Positions 25,726 through 32,864 of a stretch of 64,000 bases of DNA are shown here, one piece after another. The translations under genes and the position numbers were made by a program. The stretch is from Planococcus citreus. Lineage in GTDB: Bacteria; Bacillota; Bacilli; Bacillales_A; Planococcaceae. The stretch is from assembly GCF_003664125.1 (NCBI RefSeq), contig NZ_RCCP01000002.1:1-64000 (forward strand). The letters run 5' to 3'. Positions within the stretch are counted from its first letter, which is position 1. The number at the start of each line of letters is the position of its first letter. Under the pieces are notes generated by a model, which made no database searches, was not told the origin of the DNA, and saw only the letters and a program-made list of their open reading frames with translations.

Positions 25726-25754
25726 TTGATTTTGAAAACGATTTCAAGTATTAT
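25726..25754 (+). promoter_or_regulatory. fruRKA promoter with an internal cre site
   Basis: TTGATT (25726-25731), a 17-bp spacer and TATTAT (25749-25754). The spacer contains TGAAAACGATTTCA at 25733-25746, a full match to the cre consensus. A CcpA complex bound there would block the promoter, so glucose repression of the fructose operon is predicted. Confidence 0.6.
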
Positions 25755-25787
25755 CTATTTAATCAGAAAAGAAAAGAAGGTGAAGGA

Positions 25788-26540
25788 ATGCTGACGACGG
25801 AGCGGCATCAATTGATTTTAAACCTTTTAAAGGAAAAGCAGAGCATCAAAATCCAGGAGTTGGTTGAATTGACCGCGGCTTCCGAATCCACCATTCGCCG
25901 GGACTTGACGGAACTTGAGGAATTGCAGAAGCTGGAACGCGTTTTTGGCGGCGCCAGCCGAATCGCTCCGAATGTGCCGGAACCGAGTCTGTCGGATAAA
26001 GCGGCAAAGAACCTCAAGGAAAAACAGCTGGTTGCGCGCTATGCGGCCTCGCTCGTCAAGACAGGCGATTCGCTGTTCCTGGATGCAGGGACGACGACGG
26101 CACAAATGATCCCTTTTTTAACAGATAAAGATGTAACCGTTGTCACCAATGGCTTGAGCCACCTGGAAGCCTTGATCGAGCATGGGATCACTTCCTATTT
26201 GACGGGCGGATTCATCAAGTCGCGCACGGGTGCTTTAGTTGGTCCGCAGGCCACCCAATCGCTGGAGAATTACCGTTTCGATAAAAGCTTTCTCGGCGTC
26301 AACGGGATCCACCCGGTCCATGGCTTTACGACACCGGACCCCGAAGAAGCGGCCGTCAAACGAAGGGCCGGGGAATTATCCAGAAGCTGTTACGTGCTTG
26401 CGGACCAATCCAAATACGGCAAAGTCAGTTTTGCGCATATCTTCGACTTAAGCCGGTCTGCACTCATCATCGACGGCTTGCCGGATGAGGCATTGGAAGA
26501 AATCGAACGACAAACGACTATTAAGGTGGTGACACAATGA
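25788..26540 (+). CDS. fruR: DeoR-family regulator of the fructose operon
   Basis: This 251-residue protein has an N-terminal DeoR helix-turn-helix (IQELVELTAASESTIRRDL at about 21-39). A sugar-phosphate sensor domain follows (FLDAGTTTAQMI, VTNGLSHLEAL, DKSFLGVNGI, LADQSKYGKVSFA). DeoR-type FruR proteins respond to fructose-1-phosphate. The ATG at 25788 follows AGAAGGTGA. It overlaps fruK by 4 bp and is first in fruR-fruK-fruA, so it likely controls its own operon through the TGAATGA repeats upstream. Confidence 0.92.
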   Translation: MLTTERHQLILNLLKEKQSIKIQELVELTAASESTIRRDLTELEELQKLERVFGGASRIAPNVPEPSLSDKAAKNLKEKQLVARYAASLVKTGDSLFLDAGTTTAQMIPFLTDKDVTVVTNGLSHLEALIEHGITSYLTGGFIKSRTGALVGPQATQSLENYRFDKSFLGVNGIHPVHGFTTPDPEEAAVKRRAGELSRSCYVLADQSKYGKVSFAHIFDLSRSALIIDGLPDEALEEIERQTTIKVVTQ

Positions 26541-27469
26541 TCTACACATGCACATTCGCACCATCCATTGATTACACAGCGTATTTAACGCATTTTGAAA
26601 GCGGCGCCTTGAACCGTTCGGATGAAGTGTATTATTACCCCGGCGGCAAAGGCATCAATGTTTCGCGCGTACTCAGCCGTTTGGGCCTAAAAAGCCGGGC
26701 GCTCGGATACGCTGGTGGTTTTACAGGGCGCTTTATTGAAGAGTTTCTGGACGCAGAAGGCATCGAGACCGATTTTATCGACACCGGCGCCATTACGCGG
26801 ATCAATGTCAAAATCAAGACCGACCAAGAAACTGAATTGAATGGGCCTGGCCCGATGCTAAAGGAAGCGCAGCTGGAACAACTGAAAGAAAAAATTGCCG
26901 TTATGGCACAAGGCGATTGGTTCGTCTTGGCGGGCAGTTTGCCGTCATCGGTGCCGACCCAATTCTTCAAGGACCTGGCAGACAGTTGCCAGGAGCGGGG
27001 CATTCATTTCGTGCTCGATACGTCCGGCCCTGCGCTGAAGGAATTACTGGACACGAAGCCTGTCCTCATTAAACCGAATGAGCATGAACTGGGAGAGATG
27101 TTCGGAGTCGAAATCACTACCCAAGCACAAGCTTTCCATTATGCCAGCCGGCTGGTGGAAAGAGGCGTCCAACATGTCGTCGTCTCCATGGGCGGGGCGG
27201 GAGCCATCTATGCTTCCCGTGAATATCGCTACACAGCCCAAGTGCCAAAAGGCAAAGTCGTCAACACCGTCGGCTCGGGAGATTCCTTGGTATCTGGATT
27301 CATCGCTTCCTATATTCAGCATCAAGACCCTGAGAGAGCGTTCCAATACGGCGTCGCCAGCGGAAGCGCCACTGCTTTTCGGACCGATTTATGCGAGCAG
27401 GCAGATGTGGAACAATTGCTCCCAGAAGTGACCGTAACCCCATTCGAAGAAAAGGATGTGACAAAATGA
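26537..27469 (+). CDS. fruK: 1-phosphofructokinase
   Basis: This 310-residue PfkB-family kinase phosphorylates fructose-1-phosphate to fructose-1,6-bisphosphate. Motifs are YYPGGKGINVSRVL near residue 33, IKPNEHELGEMFG, and the catalytic NTVGSGDSLVSGF near the C-terminus (Asp of GSGDS). It overlaps fruR by 4 bp upstream and fruA by 4 bp downstream. This gives one fully coupled unit for fructose uptake and entry into glycolysis. Confidence 0.95.
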   Translation: MIYTCTFAPSIDYTAYLTHFESGALNRSDEVYYYPGGKGINVSRVLSRLGLKSRALGYAGGFTGRFIEEFLDAEGIETDFIDTGAITRINVKIKTDQETELNGPGPMLKEAQLEQLKEKIAVMAQGDWFVLAGSLPSSVPTQFFKDLADSCQERGIHFVLDTSGPALKELLDTKPVLIKPNEHELGEMFGVEITTQAQAFHYASRLVERGVQHVVVSMGGAGAIYASREYRYTAQVPKGKVVNTVGSGDSLVSGFIASYIQHQDPERAFQYGVASGSATAFRTDLCEQADVEQLLPEVTVTPFEEKDVTK

Positions 27470-29394
27470 GAATTACACAATTATTGACGGAAAACACCAT
27501 CATTCTGGATCTGAAAGCCGGTTCCAAACGGGAAGTATTGGACGAACTGGCTGGGCAACTGGACCGGGCCGGGAAATTGAACGACAAAAAGCAATTCACG
27601 AAAGATATCCTGGCGCGCGAAGAACAAAGCACGACGGGGATCGGTGATACAATTGCCATTCCCCACGCAAAATCCGAAGCGGTCAAAACACCTGCCATTG
27701 CGTTCGGCCGTTCTTTTGACGGCATTGACTTCGAATCGCTGGACGGACAGCCTGCACAGCTGTTTTTCATGATCGCGGCTACAGCCGGGGCAAATGATGA
27801 TCACCTGGAAGCTTTATCGCGCCTCGCAACGTTTTTGATGGATGAGAAATTCCGCGTCAATATTATAGAAGCCGAGTCGAAACAGCAAGTGCTCGATATC
27901 GTCTCTGCGAAAGAAGCGGAAGTGGATGGGCCGGAACAAGCAGATGACAGCGCAACGGTTGCCGGCACAGCAGAACCCGCTGCAGGCGGCAAGATCCTGG
28001 CAGTCACCGCTTGCCCGACAGGCATCGCACATACCTATATGGCGGCTGAGAAGCTTAACGGGCGTGCGAAAGAGCGCGGCATCAACTTGAAAGTGGAAAC
28101 GAACGGATCGAGCGGCGTGAAAAACCGCTTGACCGATGCAGAAATCGCTGAAGCGGATGCCATCATCGTTGCAGCCGATACGAAAGTCGAAATGGCGAGA
28201 TTCGATGGCAAGCACGTCATCCAGACACAAGTAGGCAAAGCGATCTACGAAGCGGACCAGCTTTTGGACCGCGCACTAGCAAAAGATGCGCCTGTCTATA
28301 AGCATGACCGCACCAAAGACGCGGATGCCGGCACAGAGCCGAAATCAGGGTTCTACAAGCATTTGATGAACGGTGTTTCGAACATGCTGCCATTCGTCGT
28401 CGGCGGCGGTATTTTGATCGCCCTGTCGTTCTTCTTTGGCATCAATGCAGCAGATCCGGATAGCCCGGAATACAATGAATTTGCTGCGATGCTGTCAACC
28501 ATCGGCGGCGGCACGGCGTTCTTCTTAATGGTTCCTGTCCTTGCCGGATTCATCGCGATGAGCATCGCTGACCGTCCAGGTTTTGCTCCAGGGATGATCG
28601 GCGGCTTGCTTGCAATCACGGTCACAGGCGTTGAAGAAGCTAGCGGCGGTTCCGGTTTCCTCGGCGGTTTGATCGCTGGTTTCCTTGCCGGTTACGTAAC
28701 GCTGCTCGTGAAGAAAGTGTTCTCGGGCATTCCGCAAAGCTTGGAAGGATTGAAACCGGTGTTGTTCTATCCGGTATTCAGCATTCTGATCACTGGGGTC
28801 ATCATGATGCTCATCAACCCTCCTTTGACTCAAGTGTATACTGGAATCTCCGCTTTCCTTGAAAGCCTTGGCGGCACCAACCTGGTTCTCGTCGGACTTC
28901 TCCTTGGCGGCATGATGGCAGTCGATATGGGCGGACCGGTCAACAAAGCCGCTTATACATTCGGCATCGCCATGCTTGATGCACAGAACTTCAATTTCAT
29001 GGCGACGGTCATGGCAGCGGGCATGGTCCCACCGCTTGGACTGGCCATTGCAACAACGATGTTCAAGAAGAAATTCACTAAGCCGGAACGTGAAGCGGGC
29101 AAGACGGCATATGTTCTTGGCGCGAGCTTCATCACTGAAGGCGTCATCCCGTTTGCTGCAGCCGATCCGGCCCGGGTCATCCCGTCGGCCATCGCAGGGG
29201 CGGCTACAACCGGAGCACTGGTCATGCTGTTTGATATCGGGCTTCGTGCACCACACGGCGGCGTCTTCGTCATCGGCTTAGTGGATGGGGGAATGGCAAG
29301 CATCTTGATGTATTTGATCGCTATCCTCGCTGGTTCGTTTGTAACAGCGATCCTCGTCGGCTTGTTGAAGAAAAATATTACGGCAGCTGCATAA
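27466..29394 (+). CDS. fruA: PTS fructose permease, EIIABC
   Basis: The 642-residue permease has domains in the order A-B-C. EIIA (about 1-150) carries the phosphorylated His67 in IPHAK. A linker leads to EIIB (about 175-270) with Cys183 in TACPTGIAHTYMAAEKL. EIIC (about 290-642) is the membrane channel, with GGTAFFLMVPVLAGFIAMSIA and APHGGVFVIGLVDGG. It imports fructose as fructose-1-phosphate, the FruK substrate. The ATG at 27466 overlaps the fruK stop. The operon ends in the hairpin just downstream. Confidence 0.96.
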   Translation: MRITQLLTENTIILDLKAGSKREVLDELAGQLDRAGKLNDKKQFTKDILAREEQSTTGIGDTIAIPHAKSEAVKTPAIAFGRSFDGIDFESLDGQPAQLFFMIAATAGANDDHLEALSRLATFLMDEKFRVNIIEAESKQQVLDIVSAKEAEVDGPEQADDSATVAGTAEPAAGGKILAVTACPTGIAHTYMAAEKLNGRAKERGINLKVETNGSSGVKNRLTDAEIAEADAIIVAADTKVEMARFDGKHVIQTQVGKAIYEADQLLDRALAKDAPVYKHDRTKDADAGTEPKSGFYKHLMNGVSNMLPFVVGGGILIALSFFFGINAADPDSPEYNEFAAMLSTIGGGTAFFLMVPVLAGFIAMSIADRPGFAPGMIGGLLAITVTGVEEASGGSGFLGGLIAGFLAGYVTLLVKKVFSGIPQSLEGLKPVLFYPVFSILITGVIMMLINPPLTQVYTGISAFLESLGGTNLVLVGLLLGGMMAVDMGGPVNKAAYTFGIAMLDAQNFNFMATVMAAGMVPPLGLAIATTMFKKKFTKPEREAGKTAYVLGASFITEGVIPFAAADPARVIPSAIAGAATTGALVMLFDIGLRAPHGGVFVIGLVDGGMASILMYLIAILAGSFVTAILVGLLKKNITAAA

Positions 29395-29397
29395 ATG

Positions 29398-29436
29398 AAA
29401 AAATGCCATCCGGTCTATCACCGGATGGCATTTTTT
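29398..29436. terminator. terminator of fruRKA
   Basis: AAAAAATGCCATCCGG pairs with CCGGATGGCATTTTTT around TCTATCA. Symmetric A and T runs allow use by the convergent HPr gene too. Confidence 0.93.
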
Positions 29437-29484
29437 GATGGAGAGGAAACAGCAAGCGATAGTTCTCTTTAAAGCCAAAAGTGT

Positions 29485-29760
29485 TCATTGATCGGCATCG
29501 ATCATGCCTTTTTCAAACAACAGGGCGGATGTGCCGGCAATTGCTTCTTGTTCATCCGGTCCATCCGCATGGATCGTGATGTCGGAGCGGGTCGGAATCC
29601 CAAGCCCCATGACGCCGAGTATGGATTTCAAGTTGACAGTCCGGTTTTTGAATTCGAGCGATAGTTCTGATTGGAAGCGGTTCGCTTCACTGACAAGTGC
29701 TGCAGCGGGACGCGCATGCAAGCCTTCTTCTGCAGTAATGAAAAACTGTTTTTTAGCCAT
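29485..29760 (-). CDS. second HPr-family protein
   Basis: The true start is the ATG at 29760, giving 91 residues. The longer frame to 29892 lacks a ribosome site, while AGGAGA lies before 29760. It keeps both regulatory residues: His15 in EGLHARPAA and Ser46 in [11 protein letters not shown]. It is therefore not a Crh, where residue 15 is not His. It converges on fruA. It could be a fructose-linked HPr, a second general HPr or a signalling carrier. Identity to the ptsH copy is concentrated around the two sites. Confidence 0.88.
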   Translation of the reverse strand: MAKKQFFITAEEGLHARPAAALVSEANRFQSELSLEFKNRTVNLKSILGVMGLGIPTRSDITIHADGPDEQEAIAGTSALLFEKGMIDADQ

Positions 29761-30004
29761 TTGTTGTCTTCTCCTCTTTATGCAGATGTGCATTTCTCCA
29801 TTATAAGGTTTTCTGGTCGCCTTTGTTAAGCACAGGCTTGAAAGGATGGACCAAAGTGGTGAAAACAAATTGGAAAATGGAACAACAGACACTAGTCAGA
29901 CAGGCAGAAAGAGAGTAAAATGTAAATAAGTTGAATATTCAGATAAAAATTTATGGATTATTCATTAAATATTATCGCACGGACAGCATAAGGGAGGGAA
30001 AAAA

Positions 30005-30370
30005 ATGAAGACGAGCAGCACCACCGACTTTTTAAGGGATTTCAATGATGCTTTTTTCAACGGCAAAAAAGAATTCATTGAACAGCATGTTTCAGACGAT
30101 GTGGAATGGATCATGGTCGGGACAATGCCTTTAAAAGGAAGACAGGCATTAGTGGATGCGGCTTTCGGGATGCAGGATTATACACAGATGGCGTTTGAGG
30201 TCGATACCATCATTGCCGCAGGGCAGGAAGGTGCCGTAAAAGGCGTCATGACCGCAAAAGGCGGAAATGACAGGGAACGGAAATACTGCTATTGCGATTT
30301 TTATGAATGGCAAGGAGACGGCGAGCTGCAAATAACAAAAATGACATCGTTCGTGGTTGAAACGAAATAG
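30005..30370 (+). CDS. NTF2-like / SnoaL-type protein
   Basis: This 121-residue single-domain protein has the NTF2-like pattern: an N-terminal helix (LRDFNDAFFNGKKEFI), the VSDDVEWIMVG beta segment, MPLKGRQALVDAA, and alternating strands ending TKMTSFVVETK. Family members include polyketide cyclases, isomerases and ligand-binding proteins. The CYCDF segment carries two Cys. AGGGAGGG precedes the ATG. It is monocistronic; its substrate is unknown. Confidence 0.78.
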   Translation: MKTSSTTDFLRDFNDAFFNGKKEFIEQHVSDDVEWIMVGTMPLKGRQALVDAAFGMQDYTQMAFEVDTIIAAGQEGAVKGVMTAKGGNDRERKYCYCDFYEWQGDGELQITKMTSFVVETK

Positions 30371-30394
30371 AGCCGAAATGGGCTCTATTTTTTT
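30369..30394 (+). terminator. terminator of the NTF2-like gene
   Basis: AGAGCC pairs with GGCTCT around GAAATG, followed by a run of seven T. Confidence 0.85.
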
Positions 30395-30416
30395 GATGTT
30401 GATTCCGTCAATTTAC

Positions 30417-30432
30417 ATGTATTAAACTACAT
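30417..30432. promoter_or_regulatory. ATGT-N8-ACAT palindrome (PadR-like operator), copy 1
   Basis: ATGTATTAAACTACAT fits the ATGT-N8-ACAT pattern described for PadR-family operators. It lies about 135 bp upstream of the small membrane protein at 30568. The bases after it, AAGGT, are shared with copy 2 at 32666-32681. No PadR gene is in the window. Confidence 0.4.
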
Positions 30433-30567
30433 AAGGTTATTGGATAATTTTAAAAAAAGGCATCCAAGACAATATACCAGTACAGGCAACTGGATGCTGA
30501 CAATTCTTGCGTTCTCAAGAAAACTTCGGCAAGATGGAATAATAGCAACAAGAAAGGGTGCGAGACA

Positions 30568-30771
30568 GTGGATTATCTGAAATCACGCAAAAATGCATAT
30601 GCCGTTTTACTGAGCGGGCTTGTAGTGGGCGTCGTAATTGCATTTTTGATCAACGATGACCCGGATACATCGACATTGGTCGCGGCAGGGGCGATCGGTG
30701 TGGTAATCGGGGAAGCGATCATGTTCTGGCGCTGGAGCAAACAACGCAAAACAAAACAACGCGAAGATTGA
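30568..30771 (+). CDS. small two-helix membrane protein, 67 aa
   Basis: The protein starts at GTG 30568 with AAAGGGTG upstream. It has two hydrophobic segments (AVLLSGLVVGVVIAFLI and LVAAGAIGVVIGEAIMFW) separated by an acidic loop (NDDPDTST) and a very basic tail. No family is recognised. It may be cotranscribed with the phosphatase gene 48 bp downstream, as no terminator separates them. Confidence 0.6.
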   Translation: MDYLKSRKNAYAVLLSGLVVGVVIAFLINDDPDTSTLVAAGAIGVVIGEAIMFWRWSKQRKTKQRED

Positions 30772-30819
30772 TGGCTAGCAGTAATGAATCAATTAGCAAC
30801 GGAAGGGAAGTAGAGTACG

Positions 30820-31407
30820 ATGACGATTATCTGCCTGATTCGGCACGGAGAAACAGAATGGAATAAAATCGGCCGCATCCAAGGGACGACGGATGTGCCG
30901 CTGAACGAGACAGGAAAGCAGCAAGCACGCGCGTGTGGATCTCACCTGACGGGAGAAGCGTGGGACGTCATCGTGACGAGCCCGCTCAAGCGCGCCAAAG
31001 AGACCGCGGCGATCATCAATGAAACGATGCGTTTGCCGGTATTTGAAATGGAAGAATTCCAGGAAAAGCATTTTGGCAAAGCAGAAGGCATGACAGCAGA
31101 GGAGCGTTACGGCTTGTATCCGGACAAAAATTATCCTGGCCAGGAACAGCTAGAAGAATTCCACGGCAGGCTGTCGAGCGGGCTTTCTCAGCTCAATGAA
31201 CGCTTCGGGAACCAACGTGTGCTCGTCGTGGCACACGGAGGCGTCATCAATGCCATCCTTGAACAATTGGCGCACGGGGAATACGACGGTGAAGCCCGTT
31301 TGCAAAATGGGGGCATGAACCACTTGGCGTATGCCAGCGAGCGCTGGGAGATCCAAAAATATAACTTCATTGACCATCTTGAAGTGTTGGATGCGAAGGC
31401 AAAGTGA
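30820..31407 (+). CDS. histidine phosphatase family protein
   Basis: This 195-residue phosphoglycerate-mutase-like phosphatase has the catalytic LIRHGETEWN (phospho-His11 region), TSPLKRAKETA and VVAHGGVINAIL (second catalytic His). The length fits small GpmB/CobC-like phosphatases rather than glycolytic mutases. The substrate is not deducible. It is followed 28 bp later by a small gene on the same strand. Confidence 0.88.
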   Translation: MTIICLIRHGETEWNKIGRIQGTTDVPLNETGKQQARACGSHLTGEAWDVIVTSPLKRAKETAAIINETMRLPVFEMEEFQEKHFGKAEGMTAEERYGLYPDKNYPGQEQLEEFHGRLSSGLSQLNERFGNQRVLVVAHGGVINAILEQLAHGEYDGEARLQNGGMNHLAYASERWEIQKYNFIDHLEVLDAKAK

Positions 31408-31435
31408 TTGCAAAAAGCTAAAAGGAGCTTGACGC

Positions 31436-31780
31436 ATGGAACAAATTGAACTGAAAAGCTTGCATCAGGAAATTGAAAAACTGAAGTTTCACAACCGCAC
31501 TTTATTGGCGTTGCTTGGGGAGATATTGGAAGATAAAATGCGTGAGCCGACTATCCATGAAGCCATTGTGGTGCATGATTTATCAAAAGCTGAACTCCAG
31601 GAATTCACTCAATTGATCCGCGGCTATAGCGGCGACGTAAAGGCTTTTGCACAGCAGGCAGCAGGCTTGGGCCATAAATTCACGAACTTGACTGTCAAAG
31701 GCTTGCTGCAAGGCTTCGCTGGGTCGGGCGTGCTATCCGGTAAATGTGAAGAAATTCTTCAGTCATATGAAAAGAATTGA
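31436..31780 (+). CDS. hypothetical protein, 114 aa, helical
   Basis: The protein begins with a probable coiled-coil (IELKSLHQEIEKLKFHNRTLL), followed by an amphipathic helical region and a Gly-rich end (LQGFAGSGVLSG). There is no signal peptide or membrane segment. AAAGGAGC lies before the ATG. It is likely cotranscribed with the phosphatase, since the gap is 28 bp and the next terminator lies after this gene. Family not recognised. Confidence 0.6.
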   Translation: MEQIELKSLHQEIEKLKFHNRTLLALLGEILEDKMREPTIHEAIVVHDLSKAELQEFTQLIRGYSGDVKAFAQQAAGLGHKFTNLTVKGLLQGFAGSGVLSGKCEEILQSYEKN

Positions 31781-31785
31781 ATGGA

Positions 31786-31814
31786 AAAACACCGCCCATT
31801 TCAGGCGGTGTTTT
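31786..31814. terminator. bidirectional terminator
   Basis: AAAACACCGCC pairs with GGCGGTGTTTT between convergent genes. Confidence 0.88.
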
Positions 31815-31847
31815 ACAGGGTATCGATGAATTGCTGATGGCACCAAA

Positions 31848-32057
31848 TCATTTGCGTTTTTTGGCAGGTTCGGACGGAGGCGCTTCCTTGGCATCGAATA
31901 TGCCGCGACGGTAAACAAACACAGCCAGCGCCGCCATAAATAAGGCGGAATTGAACCAGAACACAAGATCATTTAAATTGCCGCCGAACAATAAGGTGTT
32001 GAGGACGGTCAATAGATGCATCACCAGTAGAAAAATAAACAGAATCGTTGAGGTTCT
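31848..32057 (-). CDS. small membrane protein, 69 aa
   Basis: The preferred start is the ATG at 32057 (MRTSTILF), with GGAG 7 nt upstream; a 12-residue longer frame has none. Two membrane helices (LFIFLLVMHLLTVLNTLLF and LVFWFNSALFMAALAVFVY) are followed by a Lys/Pro-rich cytosolic tail. Function unknown. Confidence 0.6.
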   Translation of the reverse strand, partial: RTSTILFIFLLVMHLLTVLNTLLFGGNLNDLVFWFNSALFMAALAVFVYRRGIFDAKEAPPSEPAKKRK

Positions 32058-32166
32058 CATCAAATCACTCCATAATCGTTTTGCTGTTTCCATTGTAACG
32101 GAATCAAAGGGCAGCAGTAAGTGTTTACGGGAATTGTAGAAAAGAGTTCATGAAAGGATGAGAAAA

Positions 32167-32622
32167 ATGGTCAAATGGAAAGAGCAAATGATTATCAATG
32201 CACCGATCGAAAGGGTTTGGGGATTGTTCCAGGACGAGCAAATCCAGCGCATTATGCCAAAAGTGGAATCGCATGACCTGCTCGAAGGGGAGAATAATGC
32301 CACAGGCGCTAAACACGCGCAAGTGTATACAGAGGGCAAACAGCAGCAGCGCTATATTGTTGAAACTTTATCCTATGTGGATGAACCCGACAGAAAATAC
32401 CGGGAGACGGCTTTTGAGATGGGGCACATGTTCAAAGTGCGCTATGCGTTCAGTTTGGAAAAAGAGTCATCACAAAGCACGCGTTTTATTTATGAAGGGC
32501 AAAACAAAGGGATGAGCGTCACAGGGAAGATGATGCTTTTGGCAGGCAGCAAAAAGGCGGCACGGAATACCGTGTTGAATTTTATGAACAGGGTCAAGGA
32601 ACGAGCCGAACGTGAAAGCTAA
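32167..32622 (+). CDS. SRPBCC (START/Bet v1-like) protein
   Basis: This 151-residue protein has an SRPBCC lipid-binding fold. KWKEQMIINAPIERVWGLFQD is typical of the first strand and helix, EPDRKYRETAFEM lies mid-domain, and a long C-terminal helix follows (NTVLNFMNRVKERAE). The ATG at 32167 has AAAGG 9 nt upstream and is preferred over the ATG at 32158. Members bind hydrophobic ligands or act in oxidase maturation (CoxG); the role here is unknown. Confidence 0.8.
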   Translation: MVKWKEQMIINAPIERVWGLFQDEQIQRIMPKVESHDLLEGENNATGAKHAQVYTEGKQQQRYIVETLSYVDEPDRKYRETAFEMGHMFKVRYAFSLEKESSQSTRFIYEGQNKGMSVTGKMMLLAGSKKAARNTVLNFMNRVKERAERES

Positions 32623-32665
32623 AAAAGCCTGGTTTGAAGAGGAAATGGACGAATAAAAAAAATAA

Positions 32666-32681
32666 ATGTAATTAACTACAT
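32666..32681. promoter_or_regulatory. ATGT-N8-ACAT palindrome (PadR-like operator), copy 2
   Basis: ATGTAATTAACTACAT is a 16-bp near-perfect palindrome fitting ATGT-N8-ACAT. Like copy 1 it is followed by AAGGT and an AT-rich segment that could form a -10. It lies about 185 bp upstream of the UbiB-type kinase gene. Confidence 0.45.
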
Positions 32682-32864
32682 AAGGTATAACGTAAAAAAG
32701 AAAAAAACCGCCAACAATCAAAATCCATTCACTGAGGATAAAAAGCAGGAAGGGCTTGACGATACCTCGAAACTACTTATATAGACGGACAATAGTTTTG
32801 TTCCAACAAAAGACGAACCGATAATTCATTGCAGGTTTAGTGGCGCAGGGAAAGGAGTCCGCGA

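Noticed and set aside
28525-29256. 243-codon minus-strand ORF opposite fruA
   Set aside because: Inside the EIIC domain of fruA; Cys/His/Arg-rich composition indicates a reverse-frame artefact.
29761-29892. N-terminal extension of the second HPr
   Set aside because: The 44 extra residues have no ribosome site and do not resemble any HPr domain; the ATG at 29760 gives a standard HPr length.
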